Source of the DNA: Bettongia penicillata ogilbyi
Lineage: Eukaryota; Chordata; Mammalia; Diprotodontia; Potoroidae
Assembly (NCBI GenBank): GCA_023548195.1
Contig: JAJHZJ010000575.1
Location: 1,243,454 to 1,307,453, forward strand
Length of the DNA: 64,000 nucleotides
Reading direction: 5' to 3'
A model generated the notes under the pieces. It worked only from the letters and a program-made list of their open reading frames with translations, did no database searches and had not been told where the DNA came from. How positions within the stretch are numbered: position 1 is the stretch's first letter; each line of letters starts with the position of its first letter. Positions 1 to 10,135 of this stretch are shown here, piece by piece. A program made the translations under genes and the position numbers.

Positions 1-850
1 TCACTATTGATTAGAGACATGCAAATCAAAACAACTCTGAGGTACCACATCATACCTATGAGATTGGCTAACATGACAAAACAGGAAGATGATAAATGTT
101 GGAGATGTGGGAGAGTTGGAATACTAATTCATTATTGGTGGAACAGTGAGCTGATCCAACCATTCTGGAGAGGAATTTGGAACTATACCCAAAGGCTACA
201 AAAATGTGCATAGCTTTTGACCCAGCTATATCACTTCTAGGATTGTATCCCAAAGAAATCATAAAAATAGGAAAGAGTCCCACATGTACAAAAATATTTA
301 TAGTAACTCTCTTTGTGATGGCCAAAAACTGGAAATCAAAGGTATGTTCATCAATTGGGAAATGACTGAATAAATTGTGTTATATGAATGCAATGGAATA
401 CTATTGTGCTATAAAAAAAATGATGAATGGGAAGACTTCAGAGAAGCCTGGGAAGACTTATATGAACTGATGCTGAGTGAAAGGAGCAGAACCAGAACTT
501 TGTACACAGCAACAACCACAATGTGTGAGAAATTTTTCTGGTAGACTTAGTACTTCATTGCAATGCAAGGATTTAAAAAAATTCCCAATGGGCTCTTGAG
601 GTAAAATGCCTTCCACATCCAGAGAAGCAACTATGGAATTTTATCACAGAATGAGGAATTTTATCACAGAATCATTTTCTGTTACATTTTGTTTTGTTTT
701 ATGATGTCTCCCATTCATTTTAATTCTTCTATGCAAAATGACTAAGGTGAAAATATATTTAATAGGGGGAGGGAAGGGAAAAAAGTCTAAGCTATATGGA
801 AGTGATTGCAGAACACTGAAAACAAATAATTTAATTTAAAAAAAATCTTG
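1..850 (+). mobile_element. L1 LINE 3' end (ORF2 C-terminus and 3' UTR), decayed
   Basis: The first 210 bases translate to the L1 ORF2 C-terminal zone, with a CWRCG...HYWW cysteine/tryptophan cluster around 97-145, then FDPAISLLGLYPKE in the next frame, so at least one frameshift is present. Stops interrupt the rest (for example near 365). Downstream comes gaactgatgctgagtgaaag (463-482), a G-rich tract at 765-785 and an A-rich end near 840. The left end lies outside the window. It is a 5'-truncated, non-functional copy. Confidence 0.85.
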
Positions 851-854
851 AACT

Positions 855-1340
855 AGATGTCCCATAGACATTTTAAACTCAATAGATCTAAAACCAGATG
901 TATTTTCCCCACATCCCCCACCCATTCTCTCTCCCTAATTTCACTAGTTTGTTCTGTTGAAGATACATCTATCCTCCCAATCACCCAAGCTAGGTGTCAT
1001 CCTTGACTTCTCACTCTCACCTCTTGTATGCAATCAGTTGCTGGCTCTTTGGGATTCTACCTTATTAACATGTCTCTGATATTAATCCTTCTCTCCTCTG
1101 ACATTGCTACCATACTGCTGGAAACCTTTATCACCTTAAACTTGGGCTGTTGGGTGGGCTCCCTGCCCCAGCTCTCTACTCATTGCAGTCCATCTCTGAT
1201 TCAGCTGTTAAGATGACCTTCCTAAAGGTATCTATGCTATGACTATATCACCCTGATACTCAATAAATTCCAGTGGCTCTCTAGGACCTCCAGAATCCAA
1301 TATAAAATTCTCTGTTGGCCATCCACAGCCTTTCACACTG
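855..1340 (+). mobile_element. L2 LINE, internal (reverse-transcriptase ORF) fragment
   Basis: The text gacattttaaactcaa, the block describing cctcccaatcacccaagc, and tccagtggctctctaggacc follow the L2 ORF order known in mammals. The same order is visible in the longer L2 at 40.9-42.5 kb. It is heavily diverged with no open frame. It resumes at about 1931 after an insertion. Confidence 0.75.
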
Positions 1341-1930
1341 TGATGTAAAGGCAACCCCTCTGGCATACCCAGGATGACTTGCTTGCACAGGTTCTTGGAT
1401 ATGCTTTTCTTAAAGAAAAGCAACTTTTAAGGGATCAATAATCACTAAACATATATGTCATCCACTTAGTTCAGGGGAAGAGTCAACACCTTGAACTTCA
1501 GAGAAAATACAAACAAATTACAAGCAGTAATTACAAACAGAGAAAATAGCATAAAGACCAACAGACAGAGCTTCTGTCTGGACATAAGCAACACATACAT
1601 CACAGATCAACAGACAGATCCAACTGTCTGACCATTACATACATGCATAGTTACCAGAGAGAGAAGCACCAACATCTGGATTTTCAAGGCCAGGGGCTCC
1701 TTAACAACTATGCAGAGATTCATCTGGCCAAATCACATGAACACTCTTCCAATGAGTGAACCCAAAGTAAAACCTCACCTCAGAGTATATAGAGAGCCAG
1801 AAGGCATCACAACCCATGTGCTTCAGTGCCTAACTACTAAAAGGTATGAAACCCTTCTAGCAATCAAGCTTCCCCTAAGCAAGCTTCCCTTAATGGGCTC
1901 CAGGGAAGACCTTATATCCCATTACATTAC
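1341..1930. mobile_element. Unidentified insertion inside L2, LTR-like in size
   Basis: About 590 bases of unrelated sequence separate two consecutive parts of one L2. The block opens with tgtgatg and the right junction near 1925-1935 contains ...ttaca, so TG...CA ends are possible. No clean target duplication was found. It contains two short CAGACAG/CTGTCTG hairpins at 1562-1580 and 1611-1630. A solo LTR is the best guess; it may instead be another element or L2 divergence. Confidence 0.4.
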
Positions 1931-2350
1931 ATTATCTCCCGCCCTTTCAATCTTCCTATACTTTAATCCCTCCCTCACTCCCAAATACCCATTCAATAAC
2001 ACTGACCCCCTTGCTTTTCCTTGAACATAACATTTCATGTCCCAGCTCAGTTGCCCCCAGGCATGGAATGTTCCCTCTCCTCATCCCTGCCTTCTGGCTT
2101 CCCTGGCTTCCCTCAAGTCACAGCTAAGATCCCACCTCCTACAAGAAGACCTTCGGAGTCCCCTTCATGACAGCACCTGCCCTCTGTTCACTATCTCCAG
2201 CTCTTCCTGTTTCCATCTTGTTTGTAGAGGATTGTTTGTACATTGTGTCCCTATAAGCTACTTTGACTTTGGGATCTGCTTTTACCTTTCCTGGTATCCC
2301 CAGTGTTCAGTACAGAGTAGGGGCTTAATCAATTGTATTGACTTCACTTA
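1931..2350 (+). mobile_element. L2 LINE 3' end (continuation of the 855-1340 copy)
   Basis: It contains the L2 C-terminal ORF text (ttccctcaagtcacagctaa, cctacaagaagacc) and ends with the L2 3' tail cagtgttcagtacagagtag followed by ggcttaatcaattg. Order and strand continue the fragment left of the insertion. Confidence 0.75.
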
Positions 2351-2455
2351 AATAACTTACTCAAGAACATACAGCTGGTAAGGATAGAAGGCAAAATTTG
2401 AATCCAACTCTTCCTGATTCCAAGTCCAATACTCTCTCCACTATGAAAGAGCTTT
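2351..2455 (-). mobile_element. MIR-type CORE-SINE fragment, antisense
   Basis: Reads the MIR core in reverse: acttactcaagaacatacag, then gaatccaactcttcctgatt and the tRNA-head complement ending in ctctccactatg. Strongly diverged. Confidence 0.6.
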
Positions 2456-2484
2456 TTTTCATTTTCAGTGCATGATGTAAAAGA

Positions 2485-2605
2485 CTGTAAATTTCATGAG
2501 GGCAAGGATTGCTTCATTTGATCTTTGAGCCTCCAACTGGTTCCATGGTTCCTAGCATATAGGAGGAGTTTAATAGATACCTATTGAATTGAATTAAATT
2601 GAACA
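2485..2605 (+). mobile_element. L2 LINE 3' tail
   Basis: Typical L2 3' end: catgagggcaaggattg, then tagcatataggaggagttta and a terminal ttgaattgaattaaattgaa repeat. Confidence 0.65.
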
Positions 2606-2779
2606 TACCTCAATAGTCAATATAACCAGTTGTCAGTGTTCCATCTCTCTTTAGATTGCCTTGCATATTGAGTATATGTTTTATCACAAAGGAAGACTGA
2701 AACTAAGCCAAAGAAAGCAAAGATCTTAGTTGTTATTCTCTCCTTCATGCCTAAAAGTGTCAGCAGGTACAGAATTGTC

Positions 2780-3130
2780 AAATCATAGATCCAAGACTGG
2801 AAGTCGCTTCATTGTTATCTAATGCGATCTCCTCGTTTTACAGATGAGGAAGGGAAAGAAGCAGGAAATGAGCATTTATATGGAAACTACTGTATGCTAG
2901 GCACTGTGTTAAGCACTTTACAAATATTTCATTTGGTCTTCACAGCAACCCTGAGAGGAAGGTGTTTTGGGTCTTTCTGAATCCAGCCCCAGCTCTCTAG
3001 ACATGGCATGACCTAGCTTCTTCAATAGGGGAGAGTGAAGAATAAGGTTCAGAGAGTTGGCTTACTCAGATCTATACACAAGTAGCAAGTAGATCCAGCG
3101 TTAGGATTAAGACCCACATTCAGTGACCAA
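2780..3130 (-). mobile_element. MIR/THER-like SINE split by a second antisense MIR
   Basis: The outer element begins aatcatagatccaagactgg and reaches ttttacagatgaggaa at about 2853. It seems to resume near 3040 (ggttcagagagttggcttac) and end about 3130. Between, 2865-2990 reads a separate MIR 3' half (gctaggcactgtgttaagc, atttggtcttcacagcaacc). Nested old SINEs are the simplest reading. Confidence 0.5.
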
Positions 3131-3357
3131 TGTGGCTCAATGAATATGGTCTCGAGTCCGAAATACCCGAATTAAAATCTGGCGTTAGATACTTAGCAGC
3201 TGTATGACCCTAGGGAAGTCATTTAACTTCTGTTTGTCTTAATCCATGAAGGAGGAAATGGCAAAACACTCTAAAATTCTTGCCAAGAAAACCCCATGGA
3301 CAGCGTGTTGTGGTCCATGGAATCATGAAGAGTCAAACAAGACTGAGTGACTGATCA
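3128..3357 (+). mobile_element. CORE-SINE with RTE/BovB-like 3' tail
   Basis: A degraded tRNA-like head (ggctcaatgaatatggtctc) and core (gctgtatgaccctagggaag) are followed by the RTE-type tail ccaagaaaaccccatggac and gaagagtcaaacaagactga. The tail is shared with RTE LINEs such as the remnant at 49.5 kb, implying RTE-driven mobilisation. Confidence 0.75.
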
Positions 3358-3396
3358 AAACCACCAGTGACTAAAATAGGTTTGTTGAATTGAATA

Positions 3397-3475
3397 CATG
3401 AGAAAACAGGTCTAAACATGAGAAAACCATTTTGATCATGAGAAAGATTTGAAGAAAGTCTGACCATGAGAATAA
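3397..3475. repeat. Four spaced copies of CATGAGAA (20-bp period)
   Basis: CATGAGAA starts at 3397, 3417, 3437 and 3465, so spacings are 20, 20 and 28 bases. The first two copies share CATGAGAAAAC. A small degenerate tandem repeat in otherwise unrecognised DNA. Confidence 0.7.
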
Positions 3476-3539
3476 TGCGAAAGCTTTGCATTCTGTCACA
3501 TTTGCTATTTTCCAATTAGTTTCTCTTTTCTAACAGTTG

Positions 3540-3985
3540 CAAACTTGTGAGCAGAGATTTCAGGCCGTGCCACCATGTGCCCTCAGCCCCCTGCACAGGG
3601 TGATGGCTGCCAAGCATCCATCAGGGGCTTTTGTCTCTCACAGCTGAATCCCCATCAGTTTCCACAGAAGGGCCCTCGAATCAAGTCCCCATTTACTAAG
3701 ATGTATCAGTGATGAAGAAAAATTAAAGGAACAAGACAGAGTGATTCCATCTCCATTCTGCCGTCATTTCCAAGGAGTCAGAACAAGTGACTCCTTTCAG
3801 GGGTCCGGGATGCAGCAATTATCCGATGTTCTCCATTGGCCAAGCTGTTTGAGCTATTTGTTTTTCATCTTTTCTTTCATGGCCTGCCCCTCCCCTTCGC
3901 CTCCATTAGGCGACAGTGAGCTAGTGATCCTAAGAGTGTTTATCAGTCATCTTTGACTTGGCAAAGCCTCCATAGATACATTATG
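3540..3985. other. Single-copy block, no gene recognised
   Basis: Relatively GC-rich for the window and without recognisable repeat text. A 71-codon frame at 3741-3956 has no recognisable domain, no Kozak context I would rely on and no splice evidence. Candidate conserved non-coding sequence only. Confidence 0.4.
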
Positions 3986-4039
3986 GCATTGGATTTTGAT
4001 GTCATCCCCAGGAGAGCTGCTCTGAAGTATGATTTCCAC

Positions 4040-4175
4040 CCAGCAGATTCTGAAATGGGGCCTGGAGAGCCTGAGGGAGCTGTCCAAGATCACATATCCA
4101 CTTACTAGAAGAGGTAGGACCAGAATCTAGGTGGCCCAAACAGGACTCCAACGATCTTGCCATGGCACTGAGGGA
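4040..4175 (-). mobile_element. MIR-type SINE fragment, antisense
   Basis: Degraded reverse core: ggagctgtccaagatcacat, cttactagaagaggtaggac, then the head complement. Highly diverged. Confidence 0.45.
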
Positions 4176-4375
4176 CACTGGAAAAAATGCTGCTAGACTA
4201 GGAACTGAAGAACCCAGGTTCAGATCTCAGCTCTGGCCCCCTTTAGCCAATCACTTAATGTTCCTGATTACAAATGAGTTTCCTCATTTATAAAATGAGG
4301 ACATTGGACCAGATGATTTCTCAGTTCCATTCTCATGCTAAAACCCATGAGCTCCTGATGAGAAGGACAATTCCT
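4170..4375 (+). mobile_element. MIR/THER-like SINE
   Basis: Head gactaggaactgaagaaccc and core tttcctcatttataaaatga are followed by the 3' part ggaccagatgatttctcag found in several MIR-like copies here. Confidence 0.6.
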
Positions 4376-4587
4376 GGTGGCTAATCAGTTTTCAAATACT
4401 CCATTTCAAGCTTTATTCATAGAATATGAAATTAAACTTTTTCTCAAAAGACTGGACTTCTTGACTTCTAAGATTTCTTCTAATCCTTTAGTTCTACTGT
4501 TATTTCCATGATAAGGTTGTACCTTTTACTTCATTTCACACATGTATGTGGGACTTCTTTCTCTTTAAGAACATTCCCTTGTGAAAC

Positions 4588-4850
4588 AGAGACAGCTGGA
4601 TGGCTCAGTGGATAGAGCGCTGGGGCTGGATACAAAAAGACCTAAGTCCAAATCCAGTCTCAGACACTTACTAGCTGTGTGACCCTGGGCAAGTCACTTA
4701 ACCTCAATTTGCCTCTGTTTCCTCAACTGAAAAATGGGAATATTAATAGCACCTACATCACAGGATTGTTGGAAGGATGAAATGAGGAAATCTTAGGAAA
4801 GTGCTTGTGGGCCTTGCATATAATAGGCACTATATAACTGCTTACTCCCT
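4588..4850 (+). mobile_element. Near full-length CORE-SINE with L2-type tail
   Basis: Runs from the tRNA-derived head (ggatggctcagtggatagag, an A-box-like region) through tccaaatccagtctcagaca, gctgtgtgaccctgggcaag and tgtttcctcaactgaaaaat to the L2-like end attgttggaaggatgaaatg and cataataggcactatataac. This MIR architecture has an L2 3' tail. Confidence 0.85.
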
Positions 4851-4894
4851 TCTCTCTCCTCCTCTGTGGGCCATAAACTCCTTTCAGCAGACTT

Positions 4895-5092
4895 TTGGTA
4901 GAGCAGAAAGAACTCTAGGCTTGGAATTAGAGGGCCCTCTGATTCCATATCCCACTGATTCCACTTACCACCTATGGGACATTGAGAAAGTCATATAAAC
5001 CTTCATCCTCCTTCTCCTCAGAGAAATGGGGGTCTTGGGCTACATAACTTTTTGAGGTCCTTTCCACCTCTAAATCTATGATCATATGATCT
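4895..5092 (+). mobile_element. MIR/THER-like SINE
   Basis: tagagcagaaagaactctag head, a degraded core, and the 3' text gaggtcctttccacctctaa followed by atctatgatcatatgatc. Confidence 0.6.
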
Positions 5093-5114
5093 CTATTTGA
5101 GTCTTTTAAACTGG

Positions 5115-5250
5115 CTTATCACCCAATTCTATAACTGCTATGTACCCATGGTTATCTGATGAGCTTGCAATCCATTAAAACCCCCAGGTCTTTTTCAGAT
5201 AAATCAGCATCCATCCTTGTACTTCTGAAGTTTATTTTTTACTCCCAAGG
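5115..5250 (+). mobile_element. Possible CR1/L3-type LINE fragment
   Basis: ccattaaaacccccaggtct and ttttcagataaatcagcatc resemble an old CR1/L3-like element common in amniote genomes. I rely on memory of the family only. Confidence 0.35.
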
Positions 5251-5299
5251 TAGCTCTAGATATCTGAGGCTCAGAGTGATTTTATAGCTTGCCTAGAGA

Positions 5300-5370
5300 G
5301 CCAGTCAGCTGGTCAGTCAGGGTGTATTAAACACAATCTGTGTATTGGGCACTGTGCTAAATGCTGAGGT
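5300..5370 (-). mobile_element. L2/SINE 3' tail fragment, antisense
   Basis: ggtcagtcagggtgtattaa and gtattgggcactgtgctaaa are the reverse of the L2/MIR 3' end. Confidence 0.45.
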
Positions 5371-6180
5371 CATGCTGCTCAGTCAGATCTTCAGCTTGAC
5401 TTTCCAGTATTCCTTGCATTCCCCCATAGTGCATCACTACCCTGTTGTTCACAGTTAGTACAGATATGAGTGGAAGTAGACATGGGGAACCCTGCTGAAC
5501 TTTTCTTCTGACCCAGATGGGTTCCCCTTCACAGGAGCCATGAACCACGCTTATCGTTCCCAGTAGTAACAGCAGGGTCATAAAGTTTGACTATTGTTCT
5601 CCTCTGACTTCTCTAGCCACATTTCTCCCATTCTGATAGCAGCCAGCTAAAGACCAAACAGAAAAAAAAGAAAAAGAAAAGAAAGGGGATGAAAGGAAGG
5701 AAGAAAAAGCACTTTCTATATCAGTGACTCACAGCAAGACAGGAAATCCAGGACGATCCACCCTTCCTTCCTGCCCTCTACCAGCTGGGCTGCAGAGCTA
5801 CCAGGACCCAGCAATGAGAGAGAAGTAGCAAGTCCGTGACATGGAGCAAGGACCCTGACCTTCTAGTGCAACAAACCACATCCATGGCCAGAGACATGCA
5901 GGACACAGGCTCCAAGGTGTGATCCTTCTTTTCCTCCTTCCCTCATCTGACTTGAGCAGCCCTGGCCTTGATGCGGACTTAGCTCTCTTGTGCTCTCCAT
6001 TCCCATGACTTCAGACTGCAAGGAAAGGCATCACTCTGAATTATCCATTGAGAAGACAGAAAGGTGAGCATTGCCAAGGTCCCTCCACAAGGCACTGACT
6101 CCAGAATTTTCTCAGAATAAGCTACACTGTTTCAAATGACATTTTGTTCATGGACTCAAGCTTCCACACATTTGCAGGAA
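5371..6180. other. Single-copy stretch with a short purine tract
   Basis: No repeat text apart from an A/G-only tract at about 5660-5710. The opposing short frames (such as 5357-5581 on the minus strand) have no recognisable domain. No CpG clustering or promoter signal. Confidence 0.4.
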
Positions 6181-6181
6181 C

Positions 6182-6300
6182 CAATGAATAAGCATTCACT
6201 CAATGCCAACTCTATGCCAGGCACTGTGCCAGGAACTGGATCTACAAAGGTTAGAAATGAAACAGTCCCTGCCCTCAGGAGCTTACAGTGGGTAGAGGCA
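6182..6300 (-). mobile_element. L2 LINE 3' end, antisense
   Basis: aataagcattcactcaatgc, atgccaggcactgtgccagg and cctgccctcaggagcttaca are the reverse complement of the L2 3' end. Confidence 0.65.
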
Positions 6301-6304
6301 GAGG

Positions 6305-6475
6305 TGGTGGCAGCTCTGTAGGCAGAGAAATTGGATTCAAATCCTGATTCAGGATTACTCCTCATGTGACCTTGGACAAGTCATTTCATTTCTCTCGGCC
6401 TCATTTCCTCATCTGTAAAATAAAGTGTATAGACCAAATGGCCTGGGCAGACCCCTCCAGCCCTGAATCTAGGAC
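6305..6475 (+). mobile_element. MIR-type SINE
   Basis: attggattcaaatcctgatt (B-box region), gtgaccttggacaagtcatt and cctcatttcctcatctgtaa give the MIR core in order. Confidence 0.7.
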
Positions 6476-6739
6476 CCCTAATTATCACTCTGAGGAGGCA
6501 GCCACCAGAGCAAAGCACAACAGCACCAATACTCCAGTAGATACTTGTCTTTGAGAAGTTCAATGATTAGCACAACAAAATGGTGGTGATTGGTCTTAGC
6601 CAGGCAATAATGGAGGGTCAGATCCTTGTGAAACCACCAAGAGAACAAGACCCAAGCGAAGGAGCAAGGGACTGTGCGATGCCATGTCTCCAATTCAATG
6701 GCAAGTTGTTAGTAAACATGGCAGAAAAAGAGGCAGAAG

Positions 6740-7215
6740 GACTGGGTCTAGGTCCCTGACTTGGCACGTGACAGAGAGCAAGACCCTTCCCTATTTTATG
6801 TCTCAGCTTCCTCAACTATAACATAAGGAGATGGGTGGCAATGTAATAGAAATTGTATTGGAGCTGGGTTTCAAGATCCTGAGTTTTCATCCTGCCTGTT
6901 ACATTTACTGCTCATGCAACACAGCACATAAATCACTTGGCCTTTGGAGAGGCTTGTTGTCTGTCTGTAAAATAAGGACAGATGGAATGCAGTGTCTTCT
7001 TGTAAGATGGAGTAGAAAGGGACAGGCATAAAGTAATTTGGCCAGGGTTCAAACTCTAGATCTCCTACCAGACTACTTGACATTGCAAAGGTCACTTTAT
7101 ACCCTACACCCAACTTCCTTCATTTATAAAAATGAAAGAGGACTAGGGGATAGATCTGATGACCTTGGAAGGCTCTTCAAGCTCAAAATTTGCAACCTCA
7201 TGGTACTTAAGACCT
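6740..7215 (+). mobile_element. Three MIR/THER-like SINE fragments in series
   Basis: Fragments at about 6740-6835, 6838-7000 and 7010-7215 each repeat head-core order: gtccctgacttggcacgtga then tcagcttcctcaactataac; gagctgggtttcaagatcct then tctgtctgtaaaataaggac; ttcaaactctagatctccta then cttcatttataaaaatgaaa. All are on the plus strand. Serial insertion or duplication cannot be told apart at this divergence. Confidence 0.5.
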
Positions 7216-7279
7216 CTCCCAACTCTCAGATGAAAAACCAGCTGTCTTCTAGATAACTTTTTAAAAGTTTGAATGGGGT

Positions 7280-7350
7280 GAGGAACAAGCATTCATTAAT
7301 TGTCTGTTATGTGCTAGGGACTGTGTTAAGAGTTTGGGAGAGGGACAAAA
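7280..7350 (-). mobile_element. L2/MIR 3' tail, antisense
   Basis: aacaagcattcattaattgt and tgctagggactgtgttaaga match the reverse of an L2/MIR 3' end. Confidence 0.5.
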
Positions 7351-7425
7351 AAGAAGAAGAAAAAGAGAGAGAAAGAGAGAAAGGATGGAAGGTAGGAAGG
7401 AGAAGAAGGAAAAGAAGATTATCAT
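7344..7425 (+). repeat. Purine-rich (GA/GAA) low-complexity tract
   Basis: Almost only A and G, with gaga, gaaga and ggaagga runs. It produces a spurious Lys/Glu/Arg-rich frame at 7269-7592. Confidence 0.85.
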
Positions 7426-7434
7426 CATCGTTGT

Positions 7435-7705
7435 CATCACGGCCAACATGCATAGAGCACTTACTCTGTCCTAGGCACTCTACTAAGAGTTTCCAATCAT
7501 TATCTCATTTGATCTCCACAACAGCCCTGGGAGAGAGATACTGTTATTACCCTCCTTTTACAGTTGAGAACATTGAGGTCAGTAGGGGTTAGATGACTTG
7601 CCCATAGTCACACAGCTAGTAAGTGTACAAGTTCTGATTTGAATTCAGGTCTTCTGACTCCTGGGACAAAGCTCTATTTACTGCACCACCTTGCTGATTC
7701 TCTGT
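7435..7705 (-). mobile_element. Near full-length MIR-type CORE-SINE, antisense
   Basis: Reads in reverse from the 3' end (gagcacttactctgtcctag, tcatttgatctccacaacag) through the core (cttttacagttgagaacatt, gacttgcccatagtcacaca) to the B box (gatttgaattcaggtcttct) and head (ttactgcaccaccttgct). Confidence 0.8.
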
Positions 7706-8345
7706 AAACAGCTCTACATATATGAGATATAGACAATGCAACTACTGGAGGGGTTAGGTTTCTAAGACCTTCAGCTCTTAAAAAGACATGCACACACAAA
7801 CTAAAATAATGTAAGATAGTGACATTCAACATGAAGGAAAGTGCCAGAAATATTTAGTGCTAGAAATCCAGCACATGAGGGAGAACCAGCTGACTGGGGA
7901 GCCAGTGGTTTGAGGGGGTGGATTAGTTTGAGTAAAAAGCCCTGACATGTTTGCTTCTTTCCCTGACTGTGGCTTAACAAAAAATCCTTCTTGAAAACCC
8001 CTGGACTACAGAAATATGAATGCAAAATGTATAACCACATAACATTTTCTTTCAAGATATTCCTGGTTGGGGTCCCAGGCTTAGCTCCTTATCTGGTGCT
8101 CAGGTCCAGCATCCCCTGCCATGGTCTTGTCTTCTATAGCTTTTACCCAACTCCTGCCCTCTATCCAGTAGGTCTCCTTTCACAGGCCCCCTTTCCCACT
8201 TCTGTCCCAGCTGCTCCAGTCTGCAATGACTCAGGTTGTCATTCTGGGTGAGAGAAGCCAATGTTACAGCAGGGCCACGGCCTCAGTCGGTCCCTCTGTC
8301 AATGGCACTGTGGTTCAGCTTCCTGCTAAACCACTGCCCACTCAC
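7706..8345. other. Single-copy stretch, nothing recognised
   Basis: No repeat signature. Short opposing frames at 7801-8055 and 7991-8251 lack recognisable domains. Confidence 0.4.
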
Positions 8346-8349
8346 AAGA

Positions 8350-8430
8350 GATAATAGTAGCATTACATAGCACTTTTAAGCTTTGCAAAGTGCTTTACAC
8401 ACATTATCTCAATCAAATGGTTCTTGTCAT
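8350..8430 (-). mobile_element. MIR 3' half, antisense
   Basis: tagcacttttaagctttgca and aagtgctttacacacattat are the reversed MIR 3' region. Confidence 0.6.
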
Positions 8431-8644
8431 GACCCTTGAGTTCCTGGTATTCATGGCTGCCTACAAGCCTTACACAGAACATCAGCACCATGTATGGTGG
8501 CCTTGAGAAGGCAAGGGAAAACCTCTTGGATTTTCTCTTGAAAAGTCCTAGGCAGGACTTCTCTGGGGACTGAGGAGAAACATCAACTCTCTTTTGCATT
8601 TTTGGATTCTGATATTATATGAATCATTACCTTTTGCCTACCAG

Positions 8645-8810
8645 GTCACAGACTCAGAGGCCATTGAGATCGAATTCAACTCCTTCATTTTACAGATGAG
8701 GAAACTGAAGCTTTAAGAGATGAAGCAGCTTGTTCAAGATGACACAGCTCCCAATAGTGGAGGCAGAATTCGCATTCAGGTCCAAAATCCTCTGTCTTTC
8801 CTTCCTCTCA
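8645..8810 (-). mobile_element. MIR/THER-like SINE, antisense
   Basis: aactccttcattttacagat, gaggaaactgaagctttaag and the weakened gcattcaggtccaaaatcct give the usual reversed order. Confidence 0.65.
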
Positions 8811-8813
8811 GGG

Positions 8814-8948
8814 GAGAGCAGATTGCCAAAAAGCAACTGTTAAATTTTCAGCGTGACCCTTTTCATCTCTGATATTGGCAGCTGATACAGATCAGGGCTT
8901 GACTTTGTTCACTGTATCAACTTAAGACAGTGAGAGAAAGTTATTAGC
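8814..8948 (+). repeat. Unnamed repeat, copy 1 (second copy at 24937)
   Basis: Shares with 24937-25039, in the same order, GAGAGC.GATT, an A/T-rich middle, cagggcttgactttgtt (cagggcttgatttgttg in the other copy), and a tcaacttaag/ttaacttaag block. Copy 1 carries about 30 extra central bases. The family is not recognised. Confidence 0.55.
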
Positions 8949-8977
8949 GCACATTCACTTGAAAGTGTACTCTGAGC

Positions 8978-9245
8978 GCTTTGGAGAGACTTGGTGGAGA
9001 GAGTGCCTAGAGTCAGGAAGACCTGAGTTCAAATCAGGCCTCAGCTACTTATTTGCTATGTAATCCTGACAAAGCCACTTAATCCCATTCGCCTCAATTT
9101 CCCCAAGTGTAAAATCAATCATCATCATCATTGTTATACCTCTCTCTCAATGCCATAAAGATCAGAGGAGATAATATTTGTTTAAAAAATGCTCCATACG
9201 ATGCCTGGCACACCTACTGGTGCCATACACACATACTAATTCCCT
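8978..9245 (+). mobile_element. CORE-SINE, near full length, with a CAT microsatellite
   Basis: Head tggtggagagagtgcctaga, B-box region gagttcaaatcaggcctcag, a degraded core, and the L2-like end gatgcctggcacacctactg. An (ATC)n stretch at about 9117-9132 sits where the core A/T-rich spacer is expected. Confidence 0.7.
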
Positions 9246-9879
9246 TCCTTTGCCTAGTTAAAGATTTACTAGCCACCTCTACATTCTCCTCTGGAAGAGA
9301 TGCCCACTGGATCTGAATCTGGGGGGTGCCATGCTATAGCAACAGCATCTTGGGAGTCATACCAATTGCTTTCATTATATACTTGCAGCTTTTTGAGCCA
9401 AACAATGAATTAGTATACAGCATGTCCCAAAGAAGGGATCATGGTAGTTTATCTCTCTAAGGCTTTTTGACTCTAGTATCTGAGGATTCTTGATTTAAAA
9501 AAAAAAAAACAGTCTTATCAGGAATGACAGACATTAGGGATACATAGGCACATGCATATCCACATATATGTATATATATGTACATATCTGCCCATGTATC
9601 ATAAATATGTAAGTGGTTATGGAATGGATGGATTATATGAATCTACATGGGTCTATCCAGATGTCCACAGGGAGGCAAGAATAAATATTTCTATTCTTTT
9701 CTTCCCCACTCAAGGAGGACTTTAATTCTTGCCGAGGGGAAGGAGGAGATTGGGCCCAAATGCTAGCCACCCAGTTCTCCTCAGAAAGAGGGAGTATTGG
9801 GCTAGAATTATAGCTTCTTTCCCAAATATTATAAGTCTTGAGGAAATTATTTTAGGTTCAAGCTAAATTCCTGATTGGA
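9246..9879. other. Unrecognised stretch with A-run and TATG microsatellite
   Basis: A 12-base A run near 9498 and an AT/TATG-rich patch at 9550-9615. The remainder shows no repeat or coding signature. Confidence 0.4.
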
Positions 9880-10135
9880 AGCAGCTGGGTGACTTGGTGG
9901 ATAGAGCACTGGGCCCAGAGTCAGGAAGACTTGAGTTCAAATGCAGCCTCAGACATTTGCTAGTTGCATGGCCCTGGATAAGTCACTTTACCTCTGTTTG
10001 CCTTAATTCTCTAGAGAAGGAGATGGCCAAGCAAGCCCCTGTCTTTACCAATGAGACCACATGGACAGCACTGATGTGCAGCGACCCACGGGCTGATAAA
10101 GAGGTGGACCTGACTGAAGAATTGAAGTGCAATAA
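9880..10135 (+). mobile_element. CORE-SINE with variant RTE-like tail
   Basis: Clear head (gcagctgggtgacttggtgg), B box (gagttcaaatgcagcctcag) and core (gccctggataagtcacttta). The tail gagaccacatggacagcact and ggacctgactgaagaattga is a diverged RTE/BovB-like end. Confidence 0.75.

Noticed and set aside
3397..3475. Considered as a CRISPR-like array
   Set aside because: The repeat is only 8 bases, spacers are 12-20 bases and the context is vertebrate; no cas genes are present.
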